Below, piece after piece: positions 11,177 through 19,379 of a stretch of DNA of 25,081 bases; the stretch's first letter is position 1; every line of letters starts with the position of its first letter. A model generated the notes under the pieces. It ran no database searches and had not been told where the DNA came from. It worked only from the letters and a program-made list of their open reading frames with translations. This DNA comes from a virus, in IMG/VR virus record IMGVR_UViG_3300037153_000257, positions 1 through 25,081 of that record. One strand, written 5' to 3'. The translations under genes and the position numbers were made by a program.

Positions 11177-12549
11177 GTGCCGTCCCAGTGCGGCGGCGCC
11201 GTCGTGTAGTAGGCGCCCGGCGACAGGTCGAGGGTGCAGACGACGTTCGGGACCGTGCTCGAGCCGGGCTGGATCTGGTAGCTGATCCCTTCGACGAAGT
11301 AGTTCGCGCCGACGAACCCGATCCCGTGCGGGGTTTGCAGGTTGACCTCGAGGACGTCGCCGAGCTCGATGTTGCAGAGCATGTTCCAGTGCGCCTCCGC
11401 GTTCGCCGCGTCGGGGCGGACGGGCCGGAAGGTGGCTTGCGCGATCCTGGTGGCGGGGTCTTTGAAGTTGTCGATGTACCACTGCCCGAACATCTGTGTT
11501 TCGGCGAGCGGGTCGCCTTCGTTCGGGGTGCCGGTCGTGCCGCCGGCGGTCAGCAGGTCCATGCCGGTCAGGGAGCGGGGGCCGTACTTGTCGATCGAGG
11601 TTGTGTTGTAGAACAGCTGCCCTTGCCGGTAGCTGCCGCTTCCGAGTGACACGGCCGGGGCGGGGGCGATGTCGGCGTCGGCGATCCCACGCGGGCAAAA
11701 GAGCGCGCTGTTGATGATTTTGTTGAGGTCACGGTCGAGCACGAAGTCGTCGTGGGCTAAGAGGGCGAGGGTTGGGTCGGAGGCGACCTGGTCGGCGCCA
11801 CCGACCGGCCAGGTGTGGATCCCGTACGGGTTCCCCGGGCCGGAGTCGAACCGGGCGAGCCGGCCTCTGAAGCTGACGATCCCTTGCGAGCTGACGAACA
11901 GGTTCGCAATTCCGGGCCATTCAGCGTCGGCCGCATCCTGGCAGGCGGCGAGCACGGTGTAGCCGGGGCTGTAGGTGGTGCGGAGGACACGGACGTTGCC
12001 GGTGTAGACGCTGAACATGCCGGACGGGACACCCGCATCGAGCAGCAGCGCCTTGATCCGGTCGTCGACCTTCGACTCCTCGTAGATGATGTTGCCGCTC
12101 GTGTTGGCGCTCGACGAGGCGGTGCCGTCGGAGTCGAAGGTGGTGCTCGCCGGGAGCTCCTTCAACGCCAAAAGCGCGAACAGGTCGACCAGGGGGATCG
12201 TGCCGCGGTTCGCGCGGGAACCGTTCGCGGACACCGTCAGCGGGCAGCCCTGCACCTGCCCCTGGAAGATCTGGACGAGGTTGCCGGTGAACGGGTTCCG
12301 GAGATGGACCTGGGCGGGGCAGTTCGGGTCCATCGGCCAGTAGGCACCGGACACGTTGGTCGGGTCGAGGTCGCCGCTGGTGTCGACGAACCCGATGTCG
12401 CAGGTGCCGGCGTCGGTCTTGTCGGTCAGGTACTGGCGGCCGCGGCGGACCGCGATGCTGGTGCAGAAGCTGGTGATGTCGTGGTAGGTGGGGCTTGCCG
12501 CCAACGCGTTCGAGCCGTAGGCGACCTTGACCTGGCACGGGGTTGTCAC
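11173..12549 (-). CDS. tail protein (distal/minor tail, 458 aa)
   Basis: The start is GTG 12549, overlapping the tape measure stop (GTGA); a 256-codon upstream extension inside the tape measure gene is rejected. It begins MTTPCQVKVAYGSNALAASPTYHDITSFCTSIAVRRGRQYLTDKTDAGTCDIGFVDTSGDLDPTN. That pattern (RGR.... L....AGT....  DtsGdldP.N) is typical of phage tail proteins after the tape measure. The C-terminal part (GDVLEVNLQTPHG.GF.G.NYFVEGISYQI) looks like a late beta domain. It probably joins the tail tip to the fibre. Confidence 0.82.
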   Translation of the reverse strand: MTTPCQVKVAYGSNALAASPTYHDITSFCTSIAVRRGRQYLTDKTDAGTCDIGFVDTSGDLDPTNVSGAYWPMDPNCPAQVHLRNPFTGNLVQIFQGQVQGCPLTVSANGSRANRGTIPLVDLFALLALKELPASTTFDSDGTASSSANTSGNIIYEESKVDDRIKALLLDAGVPSGMFSVYTGNVRVLRTTYSPGYTVLAACQDAADAEWPGIANLFVSSQGIVSFRGRLARFDSGPGNPYGIHTWPVGGADQVASDPTLALLAHDDFVLDRDLNKIINSALFCPRGIADADIAPAPAVSLGSGSYRQGQLFYNTTSIDKYGPRSLTGMDLLTAGGTTGTPNEGDPLAETQMFGQWYIDNFKDPATRIAQATFRPVRPDAANAEAHWNMLCNIELGDVLEVNLQTPHGIGFVGANYFVEGISYQIQPGSSTVPNVVCTLDLSPGAYYTTAPPHWDGT

Positions 12550-15284
12550 TGCAAGGCCCGGCCGGCGTTGATCCCCGACGTTTGGACGGCGCGGTGGCGA
12601 ACCTGTTTCTGCTGATGCTGGGTGACCGTGCGGGCGACGAGGGAGCCGTCGAGGTTGATGCTGGTGTGGACCTCGATCGGGTGTCCCTGCACCGTGACGG
12701 CGCCGGGGAGGTGGCCGCCGTGCGCGATCAGCGACGCGACCCTGCCTTCCTCCATCCTTCTCGCGGCGGCCGACGCGAACGCGATCCCGGCGGTGATCTG
12801 CTGTGAGCTCGCGACCGGGCCGGTCGGCCCGAACCCGGAGCCGCTGGTGTCGCCGGCGATGTCGTTTAGTTCCTGCTCGATCTCCTGCGCCGGCCCCGGC
12901 TCGATCGTGCCGTAGGTGTCCAAGACGAACCGGATCCGGGCGAGCCTGGCCCGGTTCGCGACCGTGTCCGCCGCGGTGCCTTTGATCTTCCGCTCGACCT
13001 GCGCCAGCCGCCGCCGCAGCCAGCGGCCGCTCTTGGCGCGCTGGCCGCCGCTCGCGGTCAGGCCCAAGGCCCGGTACTGGGCCGCGGCGAGCTGCGACGT
13101 GAAGCTGGTGTCGATCCTGCCGACCTGGGCGACGGCGGCCTTGTTGATCGCGGCGACCCGTTCGGCTGCAGCCTGCGCGCTCTGCTTCGCGACCTCGGCC
13201 TGCTGCTGCAAGATCGCCGCGATCCCCTGCTGCGACTCGAGCAGACGCTGCTCGAGCTCCGCCGTTTTGCCCTGAATCTTGATCTGTTCCCTGACCAGGG
13301 ACTGGTACTTCCGCCACGCTTTCAGGTCATCGTCGAGGCTTTTGGTCAGGCCGGCTTTGTCGACGTTGAAGCGGGCGGCGTCGAGCATCGCGTTGATCGC
13401 GGCCTGATGCTTTTGCTTGATGTCGGCGGCGGCCTGTTTCGCGTCGGCGGTGATCTGCGCGGTGATCGACCGGATCTGCCGGTTGATCTCCTTGATCGTT
13501 TCGCCGAGGTTGATGCGGCGGGTCAGGTCCTTGGTCGCGGCCAGCGATTTCTGGACGCGGGCGCGGATCTGCTGCAGCGCCGCGATCTGTCCTTGCGGGG
13601 TCGTGACGTCCTGGACATCGCCCAGCAGCCGGCTGATCAACGCGTCGAACCAGCCTTCCTGCTGCGGGATACGCAGCCGCTGACGGGTGATGTTCCCGAA
13701 CGCGTTCCTTGCCGCCTGCGGGACACGCTCGATGTACGCCTGGAAGATCCCCTGAACCTCCCTCAGCGGTGCATTGCCGGCGATCATGCGGAGCTCGTCG
13801 ACGAACCCTTTGTTGAAGGCGTTGCCGACGACGCCGGCGGCCTGCCTGCCGGCCTCCTGGAACTTGGGTGCCTCCTGCTGCAGTCCGAGGTCTTTCAGCC
13901 AGTTGGCCGGGTTGAGCGCGTGCAGCCAGTCGTGCAGCGAGGTGAGCTTGTCACCGGGGCCGCCGGCGTCCGGCCTGGTAAGGATGTTGACGGCGAGCGT
14001 GACCGCCACCAGCGTCGGCACCTTGCCCAACGCGGCGCTGAGGCCTCGCACCTTGCCGGCGGAGAGCTCGGCTTCGGTGCCGACGGTGGTGATGCTGCTC
14101 GCGAGGAGACCCCAGCGGATCAGCGCTGCCCGTGCTTTCATGACGACGAACGCTGTCCCGAGCAGTTTGATCGCGTTCGTGGCGCCGCCGACGGCGCCGC
14201 TGAAAGTTTTGAACGCGGCGGCGGCGATATGCAGAACCGCGGCGGCGTCCTTGACGATCTCGTTAACGTTCTTCTGCAGCTGCCCGGACTCGTTCTGCTT
14301 CTGCAACCAGTCACCGAGCGAGCCGAGGTACTTGTTCAGGGTTGGTAGCAGGGCGCGTCCAACAATCTCCTCGGTGTCGTGCAGCGTCGCCCCGAACTTC
14401 TCCGACGCGGTCGTGTTGGCGGCGGCCTGGCCGCGAAGCTTCTCGGCGGCCTGCTGGATCAGGTCGTAGCCGTGCGCTGTCTGCGACAGGCCCGGTACCG
14501 CCCGGCGCAACGCCGTCTCCTGACCTCCGAATACCTTTCCGACGGCCGCAGCCGCGTCTGCGAGTCCGATGTTCTTCGCCCGGGCGAGGTCGGCGGTGAC
14601 GCCCTGCAGCTGGATCGCTTTGTCGATCGAACCGGTCGCACGCTCGAGCACCGTCAGGCTCTGGATCACCTCGTCGTTCTGGAACCCGAACTTGCCGTAG
14701 CTGACCGCGACCTGCTCGATCCGTTTCCGGTTGTCGGCGAACGACTCCCCGGACGCCTTCATCTGCGCCGAAAGGGACCGCTGCGCAGCGCCGGCTTCGC
14801 GGGCAGCAGTGACCGAGTCGGTCAGGAACTTCGAGACGCCCTCGAACGCGAGGAAGCCGCCGGACGCGAACGCAAGGCTGCGGGTGAAGCCGTGCAGGGC
14901 GCCGCTGCCGCTGATCGCGCCGCGGGTCATGTGCTCGAAGTCTTTGCCGAGCCCGCGTGCGTGACCGCGGGTACGAGCAGTGGCGCCGCCGGCCGCGCCG
15001 AGCGACGCTGCGAGCCGCTCCTCCGCCCTCGCAGCCAGGTTCGCGGCTGCGACCTGCTCCGCCGACCCTTTCTCCGCGGCGGCGGCGAGTTCCCGGTACG
15101 CGACCACCTGCGTCTTCAAGGCTTCGGTGGTCTTGACTGCGGCGGTAACTTGCGCCTGCGCCATCTTCTGCGAGTCGACCGTGACCTCTCTCGCGAAGAC
15201 GCTGGTGGCCTTGTCGGCCTCCCGCAGCCCCTTGATGTACTGGCTGATGTCGGCGAAGACGGGGACGTAGAGGCCGCGGGCCAT
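12546..15284 (-). CDS. tape measure protein
   Basis: This 912-aa protein is the longest gene and sits directly after the tail assembly chaperones, as in all siphoviruses. It sets tail length and is carried in the tail lumen. It starts MARGLYVPVFADISQYIKGLREADKATSVFAREV and is mostly long helices (AAAAEKGSAEQVAAANLAARAEERLAASLG, EQIKIQGKTAELEQRLLESQQGIAAILQQQAEVAKQ). Hydrophobic segments (KLLGTAFVVMKARAALIRWGLL and TLVAVTLAVNIL) may help DNA delivery. No lysozyme or peptidase motif is evident. The ATG overlaps the TAA of the frameshifted chaperone. Confidence 0.93.
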   Translation of the reverse strand: MARGLYVPVFADISQYIKGLREADKATSVFAREVTVDSQKMAQAQVTAAVKTTEALKTQVVAYRELAAAAEKGSAEQVAAANLAARAEERLAASLGAAGGATARTRGHARGLGKDFEHMTRGAISGSGALHGFTRSLAFASGGFLAFEGVSKFLTDSVTAAREAGAAQRSLSAQMKASGESFADNRKRIEQVAVSYGKFGFQNDEVIQSLTVLERATGSIDKAIQLQGVTADLARAKNIGLADAAAAVGKVFGGQETALRRAVPGLSQTAHGYDLIQQAAEKLRGQAAANTTASEKFGATLHDTEEIVGRALLPTLNKYLGSLGDWLQKQNESGQLQKNVNEIVKDAAAVLHIAAAAFKTFSGAVGGATNAIKLLGTAFVVMKARAALIRWGLLASSITTVGTEAELSAGKVRGLSAALGKVPTLVAVTLAVNILTRPDAGGPGDKLTSLHDWLHALNPANWLKDLGLQQEAPKFQEAGRQAAGVVGNAFNKGFVDELRMIAGNAPLREVQGIFQAYIERVPQAARNAFGNITRQRLRIPQQEGWFDALISRLLGDVQDVTTPQGQIAALQQIRARVQKSLAATKDLTRRINLGETIKEINRQIRSITAQITADAKQAAADIKQKHQAAINAMLDAARFNVDKAGLTKSLDDDLKAWRKYQSLVREQIKIQGKTAELEQRLLESQQGIAAILQQQAEVAKQSAQAAAERVAAINKAAVAQVGRIDTSFTSQLAAAQYRALGLTASGGQRAKSGRWLRRRLAQVERKIKGTAADTVANRARLARIRFVLDTYGTIEPGPAQEIEQELNDIAGDTSGSGFGPTGPVASSQQITAGIAFASAAARRMEEGRVASLIAHGGHLPGAVTVQGHPIEVHTSINLDGSLVARTVTQHQQKQVRHRAVQTSGINAGRALQ

Positions 15285-15816
15285 TACGTATCGCCTTTCG
15301 CGGCGTCGGCCATCGCGATGAACTGGTGCAGCGTGTGGTCCTGCATGTCAGCCCGTTTCAGGCCGAACAGGTGCGCGATCCCGGGTGACCACATCAGGCC
15401 GGGGTCACGCTGGATGTCGCGTATGCCTCCTCGGCCTGCTCCGAAGGCGTGGATTTCGGCGGCGAGGGCGATCCTTCGCCAGTCGACCCGTTCCCCTCGG
15501 CCGTTCCGGCTGGGGGGACCTGCCCCACCGCCTGCTCCTGCTCGTCGCCGCTGATGAACGTGACATCGCCGAGGTTCAGGTCCATGACGAGCCTGATCAC
15601 CCGTTCAACGGTCCAGTCGGGGTGGCCCGCCCGGATCGACGTCGCGATCAGCGTCAGGAGGATCGGGCCGCGGCCGCGTTCGTGGTCGTCGTCGACGAGC
15701 TCGAAGAACTCCTGGATCGGCAAGCCGGCGAACCGGTCGATCAGCATCAGGTCTTTGGCGATGTCGGTGACGCTCCAACGGTAGAACTCGCCCTGGTACT
15801 CGAACCCGTCCTCCAT
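15284..15816 (-). CDS. tail assembly chaperone, -1 frameshift fusion product (~177 aa)
   Basis: After ~102 residues of the short chaperone frame, a -1 slip at CCCCCCA (15517-15511) opens a second frame. It continues SRNGRGERVDWRRIALAAEIHAFGAGRGGIRDIQRDPGLMWSPGIAHLFGLKRADMQDHTLHQFIAMADAAKGDT and ends at TAA overlapping the tape measure ATG. The second part has the composition and features (DWRRIALAAEI..FG) usual for GT-type extensions. Ratio-controlled production of G and GT proteins is needed for tail assembly in siphoviruses. Confidence 0.8.
15394..15816 (-). CDS. tail assembly chaperone, unshifted product (140 aa)
   Basis: The unshifted product begins MEDGFEYQGEFYRWSVTDIAKDLMLIDRFAGLPIQEFFELVDDDHERGRGPILLTLIATSIRAGHPDWTVERVIRLVMDLNLGDVTFIS and then has a flexible Pro/Ser/Gly-rich tail. 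Position between tail tube and tape measure, length and acidic helical start match G-type chaperones that bind the tape measure and bring in tube subunits. The frame ends at TGA about 110 bp before the tape measure. Confidence 0.85.
   Translation of the reverse strand: MEDGFEYQGEFYRWSVTDIAKDLMLIDRFAGLPIQEFFELVDDDHERGRGPILLTLIATSIRAGHPDWTVERVIRLVMDLNLGDVTFISGDEQEQAVGQVPPAGTAEGNGSTGEGSPSPPKSTPSEQAEEAYATSSVTPA
15511..15517 (-). promoter_or_regulatory. -1 programmed frameshift site CCCCCCA
   Basis: In the chaperone frame the codons read GTC CCC CCA, so the heptamer has the canonical X XXY YYZ phase and both tRNAs can re-pair after a one-base slip. The slipped frame is open for 75 codons and ends exactly at the tape measure start. 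I did not find a definite stimulatory pseudoknot by eye. Confidence 0.8.
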
Positions 15817-15826
15817 GCAATGCTCC

Positions 15827-16222
15827 TTAGTGGTTGAAGGCGTCGATTGCGTGGTTGAGCACGGCTTCTATTCGCCGCTCGATCTCGGCCTCGTTTCGGT
15901 GCAGTGCGGGCTCCATCGCCCAGTCGAGCAGCCTGGCGGCGAAGATCCGGTCTGAACGCACCTGTGCCTCGCTGCGGGCTCCGCGGCCGCGGCGGCCGTG
16001 CTCACGCGGAGCGACATACACGAGGTTCTGGGTGACGCCGATCCGCATCTTCGACCAGCGCGGCCCGATCCGTCTGAGCCGCTGCGGCGCGAGCATTTCG
16101 GAGTCTCGCTTGACAGGCTCGGCGATTGCCCGCTCTTCGGCGCGCAGCCTAAGCCGGGTGTCCCGCTCGAGTGTCTTGAAGTCGCGGGACAAGTCCCGGA
16201 GTCCGGTGACGTAGAACGCCAT
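15827..16222 (-). CDS. HK97 gp10-like tail completion / tube terminator protein
   Basis: This 131-aa protein MAFYVTGLRDLSRDFKTLERDTRLRLRAEERAIAEPVKRDSEMLAPQRLRRIGPRWSKMRIGVTQNLVYVAPREHG has the long helical start and 'vyvapr.hGrrgrg' strand of HK97-gp10-type proteins. These act at the head-tail interface or in tail completion. Its place here, after the tail tube gene in transcription order, differs from the usual place before the tube. It is rich in Arg. Confidence 0.72.
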   Translation of the reverse strand: MAFYVTGLRDLSRDFKTLERDTRLRLRAEERAIAEPVKRDSEMLAPQRLRRIGPRWSKMRIGVTQNLVYVAPREHGRRGRGARSEAQVRSDRIFAARLLDWAMEPALHRNEAEIERRIEAVLNHAIDAFNH

Positions 16223-16226
16223 TCGG

Positions 16227-16652
16227 TCAGCTGGTGCCCCAGGTGAAGCCGGTGTTCGAGGCGGGCTTGAAAGTGGCCGTGATCTCGCCGCGGGCGTTCA
16301 ACGCACCGGCGAGACCGTTGTAGTCGTACATCGAGGCAGTGCCGCCGAACGTCGGATTGCCCGCGCTGACCGGAGCGGTCGCGTCGGCCTGCACCGAGAT
16401 CGCGAACGTGGTGCCGCTCGAGAACAACGGCTGCAGAACCCGGTGCGGCTCCGAGCTGCCGAACCCTTGCAGGAACCCGATCGTGATCGTCTGATCATTC
16501 TGGCCCGGCAGATAGCTTCGGGCCCCGAGCGGGTTGAACCCCGATACGTCTACCTGCTCCTTCGTCTCCGGGGTGTCGAGCGAGAACCCGAACGAGCTCA
16601 GGTCGGTTCCCGCCACCATGATCTTGGCGTTGGTCAAGAGGTATTTAGGCAT
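16227..16652 (-). CDS. major tail (tube) protein
   Basis: The start is ATG at 16652, nine bases after GGGAG, rather than the longer frame at 16679. The 141-aa protein MPKYLLTNAKIMVAGTDLSSFGFSLDTPETKEQVDVSGF continues GARSYLPGQNDQTITIGFLQGF, LFSSGTTFAISVQAD and GEITATFKP. This is a beta-sandwich tube protein of the siphovirus type: 'vdvsgF...g.r..lpG..d.tit..f.Q.f' is characteristic. Short for the family (no added Ig domain). It follows the glycosyltransferases. Confidence 0.88.
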   Translation of the reverse strand: MPKYLLTNAKIMVAGTDLSSFGFSLDTPETKEQVDVSGFNPLGARSYLPGQNDQTITIGFLQGFGSSEPHRVLQPLFSSGTTFAISVQADATAPVSAGNPTFGGTASMYDYNGLAGALNARGEITATFKPASNTGFTWGTS

Positions 16653-17298
16653 GCAACGAAACTCCCTTCTTTTCGACAAGCTCGCGCATCAGGGCGGCGC
16701 GGACATGGACAGGGCTGCCGGGCGCGACGTGCGCGAACCGCGGCAAGGGGTCGAGGTCGACGCCAGGCAAAGCGAGGGCGTTCCATTCGAGTGAGAGCCA
16801 GCAGGTGCGGTCGGACAGCTCGGTCTCGTGGTCCTGGTGGACGGGGATCTCCAAGGGCGTGTAGCCGAGCAGCTCCTGCAGGGCTCCTTGTTCCCACCAC
16901 TTGAAGTGCTCGTACTTCGTCAGCCGCCAGATCGCTTCGAGCACAGGCTGCAGCTGCTGGCGCACGTACCAGACACCGGCTGAGGGAACTTCGCCTTCCG
17001 GGGTTTGGTGGCGGGTGATGCCGTGCCAGGCCCAGGCGGGGATGTCGTCGGCGAGGTCCCAGTTGCTGTCGAGAATGAGGACGTCGCAGTCGACCCAGAG
17101 CACCTCGTCGTACTCCTCCAAGGCGTCGAGCAGGCTCGTGATCTTGTGCCACGACGGCGGCCGGGTCAGCAGCGACGGCGGCCGGGTGATCAGGTCGTAG
17201 CCGTGCCGGCGTGCATAACTATGCAGCCCGGGCGCCGAGATCTCGAGCAGTTCGGCGAAGTCGCCGACGCCGAAGCTGACCAGGGCCCGGTCTCTCAT
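16645..17298 (-). CDS. GT-A fold glycosyltransferase with DxD motif
   Basis: This 217-aa enzyme probably transfers a sugar from a nucleotide donor. It begins MRDRALVSFGVGDFAELLEISAPGLHSYARRHGYDLI, then WHKITSLLDALEEYDEVLWVDCDVLIL, where Asp70-x-Asp72 is the metal/nucleotide motif of GT-A enzymes. Next come GVWYVRQQLQPVLEAIW, KWWEQGALQELLGY and RFAHVAPGS, matching GMA12/MNN10- or GT8-like folds. It overlaps the GT-B enzyme upstream (4 bp) and the tail tube gene downstream (8 bp). The likely substrate is a virion protein, since it is inside the late operon; host-wall or DNA modification is an alternative. Confidence 0.82.
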   Translation of the reverse strand: MRDRALVSFGVGDFAELLEISAPGLHSYARRHGYDLITRPPSLLTRPPSWHKITSLLDALEEYDEVLWVDCDVLILDSNWDLADDIPAWAWHGITRHQTPEGEVPSAGVWYVRQQLQPVLEAIWRLTKYEHFKWWEQGALQELLGYTPLEIPVHQDHETELSDRTCWLSLEWNALALPGVDLDPLPRFAHVAPGSPVHVRAALMRELVEKKGVSLHA

Positions 17299-18509
17299 AC
17301 CGCGGCCTTCTGTTTGGCGCGGCGCTGCTTTCGGTTTAGTCCCGCCGGCGACGGTGATGCGGCCCCGCCGCCGGCGAGCTTCTCCAAAACCGGCCGCCAG
17401 TACGTATCGGTGATGAGGTCGGCGTCGTAGGACTGCGCGAACTCGACAGCCCGGGTACGCAGCCCGGCGTTACCCCGTTCCGCGTAGGCGTGCTCGAGCC
17501 GGTCGACGATCGAGCTGATGATCGGAATCGTGAAGTCGGCTTCCTGCGCCTCGTCGTTCCATGGCTGCCCGTCGACGAGCCAGCCGGCACCGCAGAGCTC
17601 GGTCATCGCGGAGTGGTCCGAGGTGATGACGGGGACGCCGCACGCCTGCGCCTCCAGGAGCGGGATCCCGAACCCTTCGCCCATACTCGGCAGCAGCAGA
17701 ACGTCGAAGGCCTGGTAGGCGAACGCGACGAACCCGTGCGGGATGCCGCGGTGCCAGGTCTCGTCGGTCGGGATCCGGATCCGGCCCGGCGGCAAACCTC
17801 TGCGGCCGGCGAGCCGGTGCAGGTTGACGCCGCCCGCGCCCGGCCGCGGGTTGCCTTCGCTGTGGCAGTAGAACCACGCATCCTTGCGAGCGCGTGCGAA
17901 TTCAGCGACGGCGGCGAACGCCTCCGGGAACGCTTTCCGGGGCGCGGACGGGTTGCCGACGTTCGCGGCGACCATCCCGACCAGGAACGCATCCTCGGGA
18001 ACACCGAGATCCTGGCGGGCCTGGTCGCGGAGCTCCGGCCGCGGCCGGAACAGCTGCGTGTCGATCCCGTGCGGGACATAGAACGGCCGTAGCCGTTCCG
18101 CCTGCAGCAAACGTTCCCCGAACCGGCTCATCGCGACCGGCCGGATCCGCTCGTGGGCGAGCACGTCCCGCACCGCCGCCGGCAGGCTCGAGTGGTCGAC
18201 GGGCGCCCAGTTCGCGACCGGCGGCGTCTCAGCCCACTCGCCCGGTTTCAGCACCCAGGCATCACACAATGCGACCACGAGGTCGGCCTGCCAGTCGGAC
18301 GCGAACGTCGGCATCGACCGGTTGCCGTAGACGCCGTCGGCGGGGTAGCAGCGGAGGCCGCCCCACTCGAGCGTCGTGTCGTGCAAGCCGAAGTTGCACG
18401 CCAACGCGACCTCATGCCCTTGCTGGGCGATCCGCGGGATGAACAACCCGGCCTGCTCGCCGTAGCCGGACCCGAGCCAGGGCGGGTTGCCTAACCACAA
18501 AATCTTCAC
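17295..18509 (-). CDS. GT4-type (GT-B fold) glycosyltransferase
   Basis: I prefer the GTG at 18509, which overlaps the upstream TGA (GTGA) as at several other junctions here, over ATG 18524. The product then starts MKILWLGNPPWLGSGYGEQAGLFIPRIAQQGHEV, the usual GT4 N-terminus. The C-terminal domain has FYVPHGIDTQLF, DVLLLPSMGEGFGIPLLEAQACGVPVITSDHSAMTELCG, including the EGFGIPLLEA donor-binding Glu motif. The last ~25 residues are Lys/Arg-rich (NRKQRRAKQKAAV). The enzyme should be a retaining glycosyltransferase, paired with the GT-A enzyme. Confidence 0.87.
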   Translation of the reverse strand: MKILWLGNPPWLGSGYGEQAGLFIPRIAQQGHEVALACNFGLHDTTLEWGGLRCYPADGVYGNRSMPTFASDWQADLVVALCDAWVLKPGEWAETPPVANWAPVDHSSLPAAVRDVLAHERIRPVAMSRFGERLLQAERLRPFYVPHGIDTQLFRPRPELRDQARQDLGVPEDAFLVGMVAANVGNPSAPRKAFPEAFAAVAEFARARKDAWFYCHSEGNPRPGAGGVNLHRLAGRRGLPPGRIRIPTDETWHRGIPHGFVAFAYQAFDVLLLPSMGEGFGIPLLEAQACGVPVITSDHSAMTELCGAGWLVDGQPWNDEAQEADFTIPIISSIVDRLEHAYAERGNAGLRTRAVEFAQSYDADLITDTYWRPVLEKLAGGGAASPSPAGLNRKQRRAKQKAAV

Positions 18510-18886
18510 CAGCGCACCAGCCATTCGCAGCCGAGCAGGTCGCCGGCGTAGCCCTGGAACCCGGTCCGCTCGAGTACCGCGAACCGCGGGTCGGCCTGCA
18601 GGGCGGCGATCACGCTCGCAGGCCCCTGGATGTCCATCAGCCCGAGCAGCACGTCCTGCGCCGCAATGTCGTCCGGGGTCGTGACCCGGGCGCGGACGGT
18701 GACGGTCTCGTCCCAGCCGTTCCGAAACGACCCCGGCTCGCCCGACAGCGACGCCGGGTAGACGTCGATCGACGGCGGCGTCGGGGCCGGGTTCTGCCGG
18801 TTCGTGATCTGCAGGCCGGCGACCTCGAGGGTGAGCGGGTCGAGGCTCGCAGCGACCGCGTCCATCAACGCTGCGAGCCCCGACAT
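18506..18886 (-). CDS. tail completion / neck protein
   Basis: The start is ATG 18886, five bases after the connector stop; a longer frame is out of phase with the connector gene and rejected. This 126-aa protein MSGLAALMDAVAASLDPLTLEVAGLQITNRQNPAPTPPSIDVYPASLSG continues WDETVTVRARVTTPDDIAAQDVLLGLMD and ends GYAGDLLGCEWLVRW. The pattern (helix, strand with 'v.vra.v...D...Q..L..lmd', C-terminal 'll..ew.v.w') is that of head-tail joining or tail terminator proteins. Family name is not certain. Confidence 0.7.
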   Translation of the reverse strand: MSGLAALMDAVAASLDPLTLEVAGLQITNRQNPAPTPPSIDVYPASLSGEPGSFRNGWDETVTVRARVTTPDDIAAQDVLLGLMDIQGPASVIAALQADPRFAVLERTGFQGYAGDLLGCEWLVRW

Positions 18887-18890
18887 GGCC

Positions 18891-19220
18891 TTATGCGACC
18901 CCTTCGTGGACGCGGAGCGGGTCGAGCATGCGGTGCCATCGAGCCCAGGAGTCGTTGCCGGCGTAGGCGAGCAGGTCCGACGCCAGCAGGGCGGCCCCGA
19001 ACGTTGCGTAGCCGAGGTTCCAGAGCTCCCGGGCACGGCCGTAGTTCACGACCGGCAGCAATGCCGGCAGCGGCGCCGGCACGTCGGTGTCGTAGCTCAG
19101 GTCCCAGTTGATCTCCGAGGCGGACGCATCGAGGCACAGCTGCGCCTGCTCGACCTGAACCTGCGTCGGCGTCGAGATCTGAAGCCGCCGCAGCAGCTCA
19201 TCGGTCGAGCCGTACGCCAT
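18891..19220 (-). CDS. gp6-like head-tail connector
   Basis: This 109-aa mostly helical protein, MAYGSTDELLRRLQISTPTQVQVEQAQLCLDASASEINWDLSYDTD..., fits the adaptor that binds under the portal (gp6/gp15 type; 'EllrrLqi...t...ve.a...ldaAs.eIn'). The C-terminal part (NLGYATFGAALLASDLLAYAGNDSWARWHRMLDPLR) carries the second helical half. It is in the usual place after the capsid gene. Its ATG follows the stop of the 52-aa gene directly. Confidence 0.82.
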   Translation of the reverse strand: MAYGSTDELLRRLQISTPTQVQVEQAQLCLDASASEINWDLSYDTDVPAPLPALLPVVNYGRARELWNLGYATFGAALLASDLLAYAGNDSWARWHRMLDPLRVHEGVA

Positions 19221-19379
19221 CTACTCCTCTTTCACCTTGTCGCTCCGGCTCGACGACCGCTTCGGCTTCCCGTCGTCCTCCTGCTGCTGCGACCCGCCTG
19301 TGCCTTCCTCGGACGGATGCGACTGGTCGGGGCGGACGACCTGCTGGTTTGGCGAGTCCCAGGTCTGCTCGTCGGCCAT
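19221..19379 (-). CDS. 52-aa hydrophilic protein between capsid and connector
   Basis: The short ORF MADEQTWDSPNQQVVRPDQS... ends KPKRSSSRSDKVKEE. It is highly charged and low in hydrophobic residues, so probably disordered. Its start overlaps the capsid stop (TGATG), and its TAG abuts the next ATG. Similar short acidic/basic tails lie after capsid genes in many phages, but the role is unknown. It is real by its fit between two confident genes. Confidence 0.75.
   Translation of the reverse strand: MADEQTWDSPNQQVVRPDQSHPSEEGTGGSQQQEDDGKPKRSSSRSDKVKEE

Noticed and set aside
12550-13317. 256-codon N-terminal extension of the tail protein gene
   Set aside because: It lies wholly within the tape measure gene in another frame and reads as low-complexity Arg/Gly; a GTGA start exists at 12549.
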